DNA of 64,000 nt from CAYRPN01 sp964426135 (GTDB lineage Bacteria > Planctomycetota > Phycisphaerae > Phycisphaerales > Phycisphaeraceae): NCBI GenBank assembly GCA_964426135.1, contig CAYRPN010000019.1:1-64000 (forward strand), written 5' to 3'. The stretch's first letter is position 1. Each line of letters begins with the position of its first letter. The translations under genes and the position numbers were made by a program. Below, piece after piece: positions 27,319 to 35,894 of the stretch. Under the pieces are notes generated by a model, which saw nothing but the letters and a program-made list of their open reading frames with translations, ran no database searches and was not told the DNA's origin.

Positions 27319-27707
27319 TTCCCCAGGTTGCACAACCCATTTAGCCGGCGGGCTTGCCCGCCGCGAACCTCGCGACACCGCANNNNNNNNNNNNNNNNNN
27401 NNNNNNNNNNNNNNNNNNNNNNNNNNNNNNNNNNNNNNNNNNNNNNNNNNNNNNNNNNNNNNNNNNNNNNNNNNNNNNNNNNAATGGCGATATGAAGTTG
27501 CGCCGCGACCGACCGTCCACGGCGGGCAAGCCCGCCGCGAACCTCTTCCCCAGATTGCACAACCCATTTAGCCGGCGGGCTTGCCCGCCGCGAACCTCGC
27601 GACACCGCACACGTCCCGCTTCACCGCGCCTCCGGCTCAAGACGAAATGGCGATATGAAGTTGCGCCGCGACCGACCGTCCACGGCGGGCAAGCCCGCCG
27701 GCTAAAT
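27319..27707. repeat. Tandem duplicated palindromic element around an assembly gap
   Basis: A 64-base block starting TTGCACAACCCATTTAGCCG occurs at 27319-27382 and again at 27546-27609; a 55-base block starting AATGGCGATATGAAGTTGCG occurs at 27483-27537 and 27646-27700. The arms GGCGGGCTTGCCCGCC and GGCGGGCAAGCCCGCC are the inner palindrome of family P1. Bases 27383-27482 are N. In the complete second copy the corresponding middle is about 36 bases. Confidence 0.9.
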
Positions 27708-27835
27708 GGAGAGCACATGGGGACTGTTTTTCACTTCTTTTCGCGACATTTCGCAAAGCTTCTCAGGTCGCACCCGGTTTCCGCCGATGCCGACGGAATG
27801 CAGGGATCGCTCCGCGCTCGCTGAGGAGAACCGTC

Positions 27836-28219
27836 ATGGCCGAGGCAACTGACCCCAACAACCTGGAGGCGACCGGCGGCGGTGATCCGTCGCAAGGCCG
27901 CGATCGACGCCGACATCCGCGCAACCGACCGGTGGCGCCCGTTTCCGCAAGCAAGGTCGTGCCGCCGTTGCCCTTGACGGATGTCGAAGTGCTCGACATT
28001 TCCTCCGGAGGCATCTCGTTCAGAACACGGATGCCCTTGCGCCCCGGCGAGCGCATGAGCTTCCGCATGCCCCAGACCGGCGGGGAATTGAGCGGCCCGA
28101 GACTTTACGCGGCGAACACCGCGCCAATCCTGGCGGAAGTGCTGGCGTGCGAACCGATCGGCGAAGGAGCCTACCGCGTGCGCTGCCGGTGCCTGCTGGG
28201 TGCGTTCGAGGCGGCGTGA
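27836..28219 (+). CDS. PilZ domain protein
   Basis: This 127 aa protein has a basic N-terminus with RDRRRHPRNRPV, where the R-x-x-x-R motif of PilZ is present, and DISSGGISFRT as the second motif D-x-S-x-x-G. The end (GAYRVRCRCLLGAFE) closely resembles the end of the next gene. Both motifs being present makes c-di-GMP binding more likely than for the PilZ protein at 4 kb. It may serve surface attachment or pilus control, given the pseudopilin gene about 800 bases on. Confidence 0.8.
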   Translation: MAEATDPNNLEATGGGDPSQGRDRRRHPRNRPVAPVSASKVVPPLPLTDVEVLDISSGGISFRTRMPLRPGERMSFRMPQTGGELSGPRLYAANTAPILAEVLACEPIGEGAYRVRCRCLLGAFEAA

Positions 28220-28230
28220 CGTGCCATTGA

Positions 28231-28320
28231 ACTCTCAGGCATGAATCTTCGGGTATGAAGTTTCAGTTTTGAAATTCCAGATTCGAAATTTCAGACTTGA
28301 AATGTCAGATCTGAGATCTC
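28231..28320. repeat. GAAATTT/GAAATGT-type short array
   Basis: Units such as GAAATTCCAGATTCGAAATT and TCAGATCTGAGATCT form an AT-rich stretch with several overlapping inverted repeats, like the array at 4415-4523. It lies between the two PilZ genes. Confidence 0.7.
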
Positions 28321-28415
28321 TCATCGGCGCTTTTTGCTTTCGCGCCTCGGGCACACTTCATTGCGGCAATTCATCCCCCGCTTTTTCCCGCACGATAGAT
28401 GATCCCGGAGGCCAA

Positions 28416-28724
28416 ATGACCAAACCCAATTCAACCATCGCCGAACGCCGCAGCGGCATCCGCATCGAACCCCCGGGCATCATGCCCATGAGCGTCGAAG
28501 CTCATGGCAACGCGATCCTGAACGCCGAAGTGCTCAACCTCTCCACCGGCGGCGCCGCGCTGCGCAGCCCCAAGGCAATGTTGCCGGGCGATCGCATCAT
28601 GTTCACCGTCGGCCGCGAACGGGCGCCGGTGACCTGCTCGGTCATCGCATGTGAAAAGTTGGAGGACGGCTGGTTCCACGTGCGCTGCAAGTGCATTCTC
28701 GGTGGATTTGATCTGAAGGTGTAA
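28416..28724 (+). CDS. PilZ domain protein
   Basis: The start at 28416 has GGAGG five bases upstream; an earlier start reads through a repeat array. The 102 aa protein has AERRSGIRI (R-x-x-x-R) and LNLSTGGAAL (N-x-S-x-x-G), and ends WFHVRCKCILGGFDLKV, close to the end of the previous PilZ protein, so the two probably arose by duplication. The product should be a small c-di-GMP receptor. Confidence 0.82.
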   Translation: MTKPNSTIAERRSGIRIEPPGIMPMSVEAHGNAILNAEVLNLSTGGAALRSPKAMLPGDRIMFTVGRERAPVTCSVIACEKLEDGWFHVRCKCILGGFDLKV

Positions 28725-28787
28725 GCGGGATCTGCCTGAGGGGCCGGGCATCCATACTCGAAACGATTGCCTCGCGCAAAGGTGCAA

Positions 28788-28895
28788 AGGATCGTGAAAG
28801 AAATAACTTGCCGACTTGGCTTTTCCGGTTCCCCTCCCTCGTAGCGAGGGGAGTTCGATCCGTGCAGATCGGGAAGTTATTTCGATCCCATTCCT
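28788..28895. mobile_element. MITE-like element, family P1, copy b
   Basis: Left end AGGATCGTGAAAGAAATAAC; complement of the right end AGGAATGGGATCGAAATAAC. Inside is CCCCTCCCTCGTAGCGAGGGG, a different palindrome from copies a, c and e. Length 108 bases. It lies between the PilZ pair and the pseudopilin gene; no gene is seen in 28725-29045. Confidence 0.75.
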
Positions 28896-29045
28896 AGATG
28901 AATCTCGCTGACGCTCGCGGCTCCGACATCGCTGCACATGCGGGAGCACGCTTCATCCGTCCGAATGCTGAATTGATTTCCCCAGCACCGATCGGGTTGT
29001 TATCGTGGTGCGACGGATACCGGGGCTGTTGCTTGGAACGGCATC

Positions 29046-29825
29046 ATGTTCAGCCGCCCCAGTTTGAGATGTTCGTCCGCCTCGACGGCGTTCACATTGC
29101 CGGAAATGCTCGCAGTGATTGCGATCATTGTGATTATCATTTCCATTCTTCTGCCTGCGGTGGGCAAAGGCCGGGAACGTGCCCAGTTCGTGATCTGCCG
29201 AAGCAACCTTCACCAGATTTTTCTGGGCTCGCGCAGTTACTCCAACGAAACGACGTTCATGCCCAACGCCTACTCGGGCGGCACGATCGTGTGGGTGCCC
29301 GAAGTTTTTGCGTTCATGCCCGACCCGGATGTGTTTTACTGCCCCACCGCCCCTCCCCAGGCCAAGTGGGCGGGTCCGACCTTCGGTTCCGGCCTGCCCG
29401 CACAATGGGGCTACAAGGCCAATCAGCATCGAATCCCCACCAGCGGATTCTTCAGCTACGGCCACAACAACGGCGGGTCGGCTGACAGCAGCCTGCCGCC
29501 GCTGGGCGTGGGCGATTACGTGGGCCACCCCAACGGCTACGATGGCTGGATCAAGTCGAACAGAGTCGTTGCGCCCTCCAGTTTCATCATGTATGGCGAT
29601 TCCACGGTGGACGGCCTGTGGGATCATTTCATCGACGAAGATGTCCAGGACGCGCTGGGCCGCACCGAGTATCCCGCCGATCGCCACGATCAGGGCGCCC
29701 ACATCGCATTTGGTGACGGACATGTCGAATGGGATCTGCAGGTGCGACTCTGGGTTCTGGGCACGCAGGGCACCGTTCTGCCGGAGATGCGAAGAAGGTG
29801 GAACAACGACAATCAGCCGCACTGA
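29046..29825 (+). CDS. Pseudopilin-type protein with prepilin N-terminus
   Basis: The 259 aa protein has a type IV prepilin leader: TAFTLPEMLAVIAIIVIIISILLP, with cleavage expected before Phe16 and the usual Glu at +5. The remainder follows the large planctomycete pseudopilin family: CRSNLHQIFLGSRSY, then FYCPTAP and, near the end, RHDQGAHIAFGDGHVEW, the H-x-DG part typical of that group. Such proteins are processed by prepilin peptidase and belong to a type II secretion or pilus-like machine; each genome has many. The -1 residue is Ala rather than Gly. GGAACG precedes the start. Confidence 0.88.
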   Translation: MFSRPSLRCSSASTAFTLPEMLAVIAIIVIIISILLPAVGKGRERAQFVICRSNLHQIFLGSRSYSNETTFMPNAYSGGTIVWVPEVFAFMPDPDVFYCPTAPPQAKWAGPTFGSGLPAQWGYKANQHRIPTSGFFSYGHNNGGSADSSLPPLGVGDYVGHPNGYDGWIKSNRVVAPSSFIMYGDSTVDGLWDHFIDEDVQDALGRTEYPADRHDQGAHIAFGDGHVEWDLQVRLWVLGTQGTVLPEMRRRWNNDNQPH

Positions 29826-29839
29826 ACCGGTGCGCGGTT

Positions 29840-29965
29840 AGCGGTCGGGCCGAAAGAACTTTGCGATTTGGCGCTCCCCCATTTAGCCGGCGGGCTTGCC
29901 CGCCGAGGGCGTCTCGGCGGGCAAGCCCGCCGGCTAAATCGAGAACTTATTTCGGTCCCGTTCCT
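29840..29965. mobile_element. MITE-like element, family P1, copy c
   Basis: The right end complement is AGGAACGGGACCGAAATAAG; the left end AGCGGTCGGGCCGAAAGAAC is a worn version. Inside, ATTTAGCCGGCGGGCTTGCC and its complement form an inverted repeat. It ends only 17 bases before the next start codon. Confidence 0.75.
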
Positions 29966-29982
29966 AACCATCAACATTCCCT

Positions 29983-30477
29983 ATGCGTGACTGGATCAAC
30001 AACAACGAACGCGTCGCTTCCATCGCATGCGCAGCGATCATCATCATCGGCTTGATCTGGACGCTCACCTCGCTCTTCGGCGGCCCGAAGGACACCGGCA
30101 ACAGTGATCTGATCAGCGATCTGTCGTGGTACTACGACGTGACCACCGGCGAGGCATTCCAGGCGGACTGGCGACAGGTGCCGCCGATCAAGAGTCCCGA
30201 TGGAAACGAAGGAGTGCGGGTTTCGTTTTTTTCCTGCGGAACCTGCGGCTCCGGCGAGCGCTTCGCCGGGTACTACATGAAGTACACGCCGCAATTCAAG
30301 AAGCGAGCCGACGCCGACCCGTCGCTGTTCAACGCAACGATGGGAGAGAACTGCGAGGGGCGCCTGTTCTCCATTGATGCCAGGACATGGGTCGCCGCTC
30401 CCAACGCAACGGACGCCGGCGTCCTCGAACATTTCCGCGCCCGCTGCGGCAGCGGCATCCTGCGGCGATGCCCGTGA
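29983..30477 (+). CDS. Membrane-anchored hypothetical protein
   Basis: The 164 aa product has one N-terminal membrane helix (about 11-31: VASIACAAIIIIGLIWTLTSLF) followed by a soluble domain with a CGTCGSGER cluster and two further Cys near the end (ENCEGR and a C-terminal RRC). The helix orientation suggests an exported domain. It follows the pseudopilin gene and such small single-helix proteins often accompany pseudopilin genes in planctomycetes, which is the only clue to a role. The start codon has no Shine-Dalgarno and abuts the repeat element. Confidence 0.65.
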   Translation: MRDWINNNERVASIACAAIIIIGLIWTLTSLFGGPKDTGNSDLISDLSWYYDVTTGEAFQADWRQVPPIKSPDGNEGVRVSFFSCGTCGSGERFAGYYMKYTPQFKKRADADPSLFNATMGENCEGRLFSIDARTWVAAPNATDAGVLEHFRARCGSGILRRCP

Positions 30478-30483
30478 CGCTTC

Positions 30484-30636
30484 GTAGGGTGCGTCAAGAC
30501 TCGGCGCGGACGCACCTTGCCCGGGCGCACGAAAGAATGAAAGCTATTCAGTGCAACCTTCGATGGATCGCCTGACGGGCGCCGATGGTCGAAAATCCCA
30601 CGTGGTGCGTCCGCGCCAAGCCTTGACGCACCCTAC
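30484..30636. repeat. Palindromic element, family P3, copy 2
   Basis: GTAGGGTGCGTCAAGACTCG on the left is answered by CCAAGCCTTGACGCACCCTA on the right, with GGTGCGTCCGCGCC inside. It lies between two convergent genes, so it may also help end transcription from both sides. Confidence 0.9.
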
Positions 30637-30638
30637 GT

Positions 30639-33600
30639 TCACTTCTCGTTCTTTTCATCCTTCTCTTTTCTCTCCTCGTCCTTTTCCTTGGGAAGGTTCG
30701 GCACCTCCGCCAGCTTCGGTTCCTTCGCGGTCTGCACCGCCTGAATCTTTGCCTTCACCGCGGCCGAGACGGTCTTGAGTTCCGGATCCTCCTCGAGTTC
30801 GTCCGGATCGATTTTCCCCTGCGCCCGAAGCCACGCCTGCAGCGCGTCGATCTGCCGGCCCGCGCGGTAGAGCGCGTCGCCCAAGTGGTCGAGGATCACC
30901 GGATGCTCGCCGCCCTCCTGAAGCCTGCTGCGCTCCAGAAACTTCACGGCTTCGTCGAACTTGCCCAGCTTGTAATTCACCCAGCCCATGGAGTCCAGAT
31001 AGGCCGCATTGTCCGGCTCTTCCTTCAGCGCCGCCGCGATCATTTTCTCGGCCTTTTCCAGGTTCTTGCCCTGGTCGGCCCAACTGTACCCCAGGGCGTT
31101 GTTCGCCTTGGGATGGGCCGGTTCCTTCACCAGCACGTTTTCCAGCAGTTTCTCCGACGCGTCCTTGCGGTTCTGCCGTTCGTAGAGCATGGCCAGTTCG
31201 AATTGCACATCTCCCCAGTGCTTCGAATGAGCGTCGGCGATCCGCTTGAAGAAATCCTCCGCCTTGTCCAGTTGCTTGGCGCGAGTCAGCGCGATGCCGA
31301 GCATCCGCACCATCGTGCGGGGATCCTTGATGCGATCTTTCTCCGTCAACGCCTCGGTGAGAAGCGCGATGGCTTTCTCCGGGCGCTCGTTGCGGATGTG
31401 CAGGGCGGCGAGTTCCTGGTCCCGATCTTCGCCGGTGAGAGCGGCGTTGATGAACTGCTCGAGCACTTCGTAGAGGCGATCCTTATTGTTCGAACGGCGG
31501 TAATGCATCACCGCCACCTGCAGCACTTCCTTGTCGCGCGGGTAAGCCTTGAGACGCGCCTCGATCAACTCATCCGCTTCCGCCTCGCGGCGCGTGAACG
31601 TCAGCAGCAGCGACAGCATCTCCAGCGACCGGCGATCGTCGGGCGCTTCCTTCTGCACCGCACGCAGCAACTGCTCGGCGCCCGGAAAATCGCGGCGCGT
31701 GATGAGTTGCTCCGCCTGCTTCACCCGGGCGATCTTGCTGGCGGGAATGTGCCGCTGGGCGCGCTCCGTGAGCCTGGCGGCATCGCGCACCCGCGTCGGA
31801 GATTCGTGCTGATCGAGCAGATCGAAAAACGCCTCGTAAAGCGCCTCGGCGGTGGGGTTGGCTTCGATGGCATCTTCCAGCGTCTTCTGCGCGTCCGGCA
31901 CGTCGTTCGATGCGATCTGCAGCTTGGCCTTCTCCACCAGCAGCCCGGCGTCCTTGCGGTTCTTCTCCAGCAGCGTGTCCACCAGCTTGAGCGCTTCCTC
32001 GATGCGGTCGGTCTCGCGAAGCACGCGCAGGCGCAGTTCCAGCACGCGCGGATCCTCGCTGCTCTTGAGCGATTCGAGCACTTTGCCGGCGCGCTCGAAC
32101 TCCTGCCGCTCGATCAGCAGTTTCACCAGCCCGACCTGGGCGACGACCAGGCTCTTGTCGGCGGCGGCGGCTTTGCCGAACTCCTCGATCGCCGCGTCGT
32201 CCTTGTTCGCACGCAGCAGCGCCATCGCACGCAGCAGCCTGACCACCGGCTGATCCTTCTGATCCTGCGGCAGCGCGTCGAAGCCGGCGAGCAACTCTTC
32301 CATCTTGCCGGCGATGTCCAGGAGCAACTGCCCGTATCGTTCCGTCGCCACGGGCAGCGCCTTGACCAGCGACGCCGTCAGAGCGATGGCCTGCGGATAA
32401 TCCCGCGGCCCTTGCTTCGGCAGCGATCTCTCCAGGACGTGTTGAAACACTTCACGATCGGCCGGTCGAGCCGTCAGGTGATCGGTGAGAAACTTCGTTC
32501 CCTCGGCGCCCATCAGGCTCGCCAGCGCCAACGCGACGACCGCGGGACGATCGAGCTGTTCATAGGTGCGGCGAAGTTCCACCGCCAGTTGCCGGGCGCT
32601 GGCGCCGGACTCGGCGAGGTATTTCAGCAGGGCGAGCGACGCCTTGTCGCCGCCGGTCTTGCGGACCAGGTCGACGGCTGTTTTCAGCGCGTCATCGGCG
32701 CGGTTGGCGCGAAGCTGGGCGTAGACCACGCGGCTGACCAGGGCCGCGGCATCGTCGGGATTCTCCGCCATCGCCTTGAGGTATGCGGAAAGCGCCTTGT
32801 CGACATTGCCCAGTCGCAGGTGCGCGTCGCCCAGTTGCTGCCAGATGACGGGCAGGCCGCGGGCAAAGGCGGCGACTTCGTTGAAGTAGCGCGTGCTGCG
32901 CGCCAGTCGCGGCGGGTTGCCGGCGAACTGCTCGAACTGTTCGGCGGCGGCGGCGTCGTAGCCTTCGCTCTGCAGAGCTCTCGCCAGGAAAAGGCGCAGC
33001 AGCGCGGGCACCGCCGGATCGCCGTCGGGGGATTTGACGGTCGTGCCGTGGGCGAAAATCACGATCGCCGATTTCCACTGACGCAGTTGGAGAAACTCGT
33101 ACCGGCCCAGCAGAAAGAGAATGTCCAGATCATCCGGCTCCAGCGCCAGCGCCTGCTTGAGAAACTGCGCCCCCTGCACGGGATTGCGCACTTCCGTGAA
33201 ATAGATCAGGCCCAGCGTGCGGAGAATCTCCGGCTGATTCGGAGCGATGTTGTTGGCGGCCTCCAGCAGGTTGATCGCGACATGCGGCTGGCCCTCGCGC
33301 CAGGCGGCGCGGGCGCGGGCATAACTGCGCTGCACGTGCAGCGGCGTGCCCGCCAGGCCGGGGGTTGCCGCCGACTTCTGCGCCGCGGCCACTTTCTTCA
33401 TCGCGGCGGCGGCGGTCGAGCGCAGCAGGTCTTCCTTCTTGTGCAGCGCCAGGAATCGCTCGAAGCAGCCCGCCGCCCGCGACAGCACTGTCTTCCGCGC
33501 AGCCCCTTTCACGGAAGCCGACAGATCCTGATACCACAGGCCCAGGTCCATCAGTTCATTCTCGCCGAGCTGATCGACAGGCTTGGCGGCAAGCGGCAGG

Positions 33601-33989
33601 TGACTGCGGGTGCGCGGGTCGGCCAGATCGCGGAACGGCAGCGCCGCGGCGGGATCGTCCTTCATCACGACCAGGAGCTGGATCAGCTCGCGGCCGGCGT
33701 CGGTGTCTTTCGGATCCTTCGCGAGCGTTCTTTTCAGTTCGGCGATGCGCTGTTCCACGGCGCCGGCGGCGTCGAGCGGCTTCTCGCCGGGCTTGGGCAG
33801 ATAGGCTGGACGTTCGAGCTGGGAAAGAATCTTGTCGAGCGGTGTCCTCGCGCGATCCAGGTCTTCTCCAGTACGTGACCGAATGAACGGCGGATCGACA
33901 CCAGGAGGCAACTGCAGGTCCGCGCCCAGGGTCGGCGCGATGGCGGCCAGCAGGATCACGAAAGCCGCGGCTTGGCGGAATCGATGCAT
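30639..33989 (-). CDS. Large exported TPR protein
   Basis: The 1116 aa protein has a signal peptide (residues 1-22, MHRFRQAAAFVILLAAIAPTLGA) and GGAGG before its start. It consists almost wholly of tetratricopeptide repeats, about twenty or more 34-residue units, for example LGLIYFTEVRNPVQGAQFLKQALALEPDD, LGDAHLRLGNVDKALSAYLKAMAENPDD and MGWVNYKLGKFDEAVKFLERS, with a linker of Leu/Glu/Arg-rich helices and a charged Lys/Glu tail. TPR arrays hold protein complexes together; the partner is unknown. It is the last gene of the minus-strand run from nusA, 53 bases past hisG. Confidence 0.9.
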   Translation of the reverse strand: MHRFRQAAAFVILLAAIAPTLGADLQLPPGVDPPFIRSRTGEDLDRARTPLDKILSQLERPAYLPKPGEKPLDAAGAVEQRIAELKRTLAKDPKDTDAGRELIQLLVVMKDDPAAALPFRDLADPRTRSHLPLAAKPVDQLGENELMDLGLWYQDLSASVKGAARKTVLSRAAGCFERFLALHKKEDLLRSTAAAAMKKVAAAQKSAATPGLAGTPLHVQRSYARARAAWREGQPHVAINLLEAANNIAPNQPEILRTLGLIYFTEVRNPVQGAQFLKQALALEPDDLDILFLLGRYEFLQLRQWKSAIVIFAHGTTVKSPDGDPAVPALLRLFLARALQSEGYDAAAAEQFEQFAGNPPRLARSTRYFNEVAAFARGLPVIWQQLGDAHLRLGNVDKALSAYLKAMAENPDDAAALVSRVVYAQLRANRADDALKTAVDLVRKTGGDKASLALLKYLAESGASARQLAVELRRTYEQLDRPAVVALALASLMGAEGTKFLTDHLTARPADREVFQHVLERSLPKQGPRDYPQAIALTASLVKALPVATERYGQLLLDIAGKMEELLAGFDALPQDQKDQPVVRLLRAMALLRANKDDAAIEEFGKAAAADKSLVVAQVGLVKLLIERQEFERAGKVLESLKSSEDPRVLELRLRVLRETDRIEEALKLVDTLLEKNRKDAGLLVEKAKLQIASNDVPDAQKTLEDAIEANPTAEALYEAFFDLLDQHESPTRVRDAARLTERAQRHIPASKIARVKQAEQLITRRDFPGAEQLLRAVQKEAPDDRRSLEMLSLLLTFTRREAEADELIEARLKAYPRDKEVLQVAVMHYRRSNNKDRLYEVLEQFINAALTGEDRDQELAALHIRNERPEKAIALLTEALTEKDRIKDPRTMVRMLGIALTRAKQLDKAEDFFKRIADAHSKHWGDVQFELAMLYERQNRKDASEKLLENVLVKEPAHPKANNALGYSWADQGKNLEKAEKMIAAALKEEPDNAAYLDSMGWVNYKLGKFDEAVKFLERSRLQEGGEHPVILDHLGDALYRAGRQIDALQAWLRAQGKIDPDELEEDPELKTVSAAVKAKIQAVQTAKEPKLAEVPNLPKEKDEERKEKDEKNEK

Positions 33990-34042
33990 CGGAAAACCTC
34001 CGTGGGCGATGCGGCACGCATGCTTCGCCCTGGCGGTGAGTT

Positions 34043-34933
34043 TTACGGGATCACCTTGCTCAGAGGATAGCTGACGATGCCCGACGCGCCGGCTCGCCGC
34101 AGTTGCGGGATGAGCATGCGTTCGACGCGCTCATCCACGATGATATCCACCGCGACCCATTCACCATCGGCCAGCGAACTGACCGTCGGCGATTTCTCGG
34201 CGGGCAGCAGCTTGAGGACGGCATCCTTCTTCGCCAGCGGCACGTTCATTTTCAGGCCGATTTTTTCGCGGGCCGCGATCGCGCCTTGCAATAGTAGCGC
34301 CAAGTCTTCGATTTTCGCGCGCTTGAGCGGATCGGACCACGCCACGCGGTTGCAGATCAGGCGGGTGGTGCTGGAGAGGACGGTGTCGATCACCCGCAGC
34401 CGGTTGGCGCGGAGACTGGAGCCGGTCTCGGTGATGTCGACGATCGCATCGACGAGCCGGGCCTTGACTTCGGTCGCGCCCCAACTGAATTCGACTTTCT
34501 TGATGGGGATGCTGCGCTCGGTGAAAAACTTGCGGGTGGTGTTGACCAGTTCAGTGGCGACGATGCCGCCGGCCAGATCCGCCGGCTTCTGCACGCGCGA
34601 TTCCTCGGGCACGGCAAGCACCCACCGCGCGGGCTTGCTCGTGGCCTTGGAATAGGCGAGTTCGCAGACTTCGTGCACGTCCGAGGCGTTCTCGGTGACC
34701 CAGTCGGCGCCGGTGATGCCGACATCGATCACACCGTCTTCGACATACCGGCTCATTTCCTGGGCGCGGAACATGATCATGCCGATGTCCGGATCGTCGA
34801 TCGACGGGAAGTAGGAGCGATCGGAGACTTTGACGTCAAATCCGGCGCGGACAAACAGATCGACCGTGGAGTCCTGGAGGCTGCCCTTGGGCAGGCCGAA
34901 GCGAAGGAGCTGGGTGGGTTTCGATTCAGACAT
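34043..34933 (-). CDS. hisG: ATP phosphoribosyltransferase, long form
   Basis: HisG joins ATP and PRPP in the first step of histidine synthesis. At 296 aa it is the long form with a C-terminal regulatory domain. Signs: RFGLPKGSLQDSTVDLF, VDVGITGADWV, GIVATELVNTTRKFF, and DAIVDITETGSSLRANRLRVI, the PRPP-binding segment. Residues about 220-296 form the ACT-like domain that binds histidine in the long form. No HisZ partner is needed. No other his gene is near; it sits after the translation genes, possibly on the same transcript. Confidence 0.95.
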   Translation of the reverse strand: MSESKPTQLLRFGLPKGSLQDSTVDLFVRAGFDVKVSDRSYFPSIDDPDIGMIMFRAQEMSRYVEDGVIDVGITGADWVTENASDVHEVCELAYSKATSKPARWVLAVPEESRVQKPADLAGGIVATELVNTTRKFFTERSIPIKKVEFSWGATEVKARLVDAIVDITETGSSLRANRLRVIDTVLSSTTRLICNRVAWSDPLKRAKIEDLALLLQGAIAAREKIGLKMNVPLAKKDAVLKLLPAEKSPTVSSLADGEWVAVDIIVDERVERMLIPQLRRAGASGIVSYPLSKVIP

Positions 34934-35056
34934 CGGTGGAACGCGGATCGTGGTGAGGTTGGTGAATGGCGAGCTGACGCCGAATTCAAAAGCGGATCAG
35001 GATGGCACGTGTTTGTGAAGATTCGGCGAGCAGTGAATCCGCACGCGGCGCGAAGA

Positions 35057-35779
35057 TTACTTTTTCTTCTTGGCGGGCTTCTTCGCCCCGGCGGATTTGG
35101 CGGATGCCGCGGCCTTGGCGGGCGTGGCCCTGGCGGGCTTGGACGGGGGTTCCTTCTTCGGTTTCTCGGCCTTGGCGGGCTTGCGGCTTTCGTCGCTCCA
35201 GGCCTGCAGCCGCAGGTGCGCTTCGAGAGCTTCACCGGCCTTGAAGTAACGCTCCAGGAATCCCTCGATCTGCTCCACCGTCGCGGTCGAGTCGACCACG
35301 CCCTCCGCCTTGAGCAGATCCGCCAGCTTGGCATCGACGGGCACCACGTGCGCGCCGTAGGAAAGCAGCAGGACGCACGCGGACACATACGACGTCATCC
35401 CCGGCAGCGAATCGAAATAGCCACGGATTTCCTTCTTCGATTTCTCGGCGATGGACTGCGGGTGAATCGCATGCTCGCGGACGTAGATTTCCTGCATCGC
35501 GTCCTTCATGCGGGCGACGCGCTCCTCGGCGCGCGAGTAGTTGTCGCCGATGATCGCCGCGATCTGCTGGGCGTGGCTGACGCGCAGGTCGTTGTTGTCG
35601 ACCATCACTTCCATAATGCGCTTGAACGCGCTCTCGGCATGCTTGCGCGTCGACTCCCATTGCAGAAACGCCACGACCATCTGCGTCACCGGATCCCGCT
35701 GCGGCGGCGCCTCGGGCGCGGCGGGCATCTTCTTGAACAGCGACGCGAACTTGCGGACATACGAGCTTTCGTTCTTCAC
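35057..35779 (-). CDS. Endonuclease III-like protein without catalytic lysine, basic tail
   Basis: I choose a GTG start (35779) about ten bases after GGAGG. The 240 aa product has the helix-hairpin-helix glycosylase plan at about 60-180: NYSRAEERVARMKDAMQEI, then YFDSLPGMTSYVSACVLLLSYGAHVVPVDAKLADLL, which lines up with the LPGVGRKTANVVL...VDTH segment of endonuclease III. The Asp of VDAKL is kept, but the catalytic Lys of GRKTA is replaced (MTSYVSA) and no iron-sulfur cysteines follow. The last 45 residues are a Lys/Ala/Pro tail like histone H1. A role in DNA binding rather than base removal is inferred. It lies between rbfA and hisG. Confidence 0.75.
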   Translation of the reverse strand: MKNESSYVRKFASLFKKMPAAPEAPPQRDPVTQMVVAFLQWESTRKHAESAFKRIMEVMVDNNDLRVSHAQQIAAIIGDNYSRAEERVARMKDAMQEIYVREHAIHPQSIAEKSKKEIRGYFDSLPGMTSYVSACVLLLSYGAHVVPVDAKLADLLKAEGVVDSTATVEQIEGFLERYFKAGEALEAHLRLQAWSDESRKPAKAEKPKKEPPSKPARATPAKAAASAKSAGAKKPAKKKK

Positions 35780-35894
35780 GTTGATCAAACCTCCGAGCCT
35801 TGCTCGACAGATCAGCCCCGGCATCCACCGGCCTTCAGCCGCCTCACGCCGGGGCATCCCGACCGGAACGGCAGCGGCATCGACGATTCATTGC

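Noticed and set aside
30885..33878. 997-codon plus-strand frame opposite the TPR gene
   Set aside because: Antisense artefact of high GC content; the TPR repeats on the minus strand are clear.
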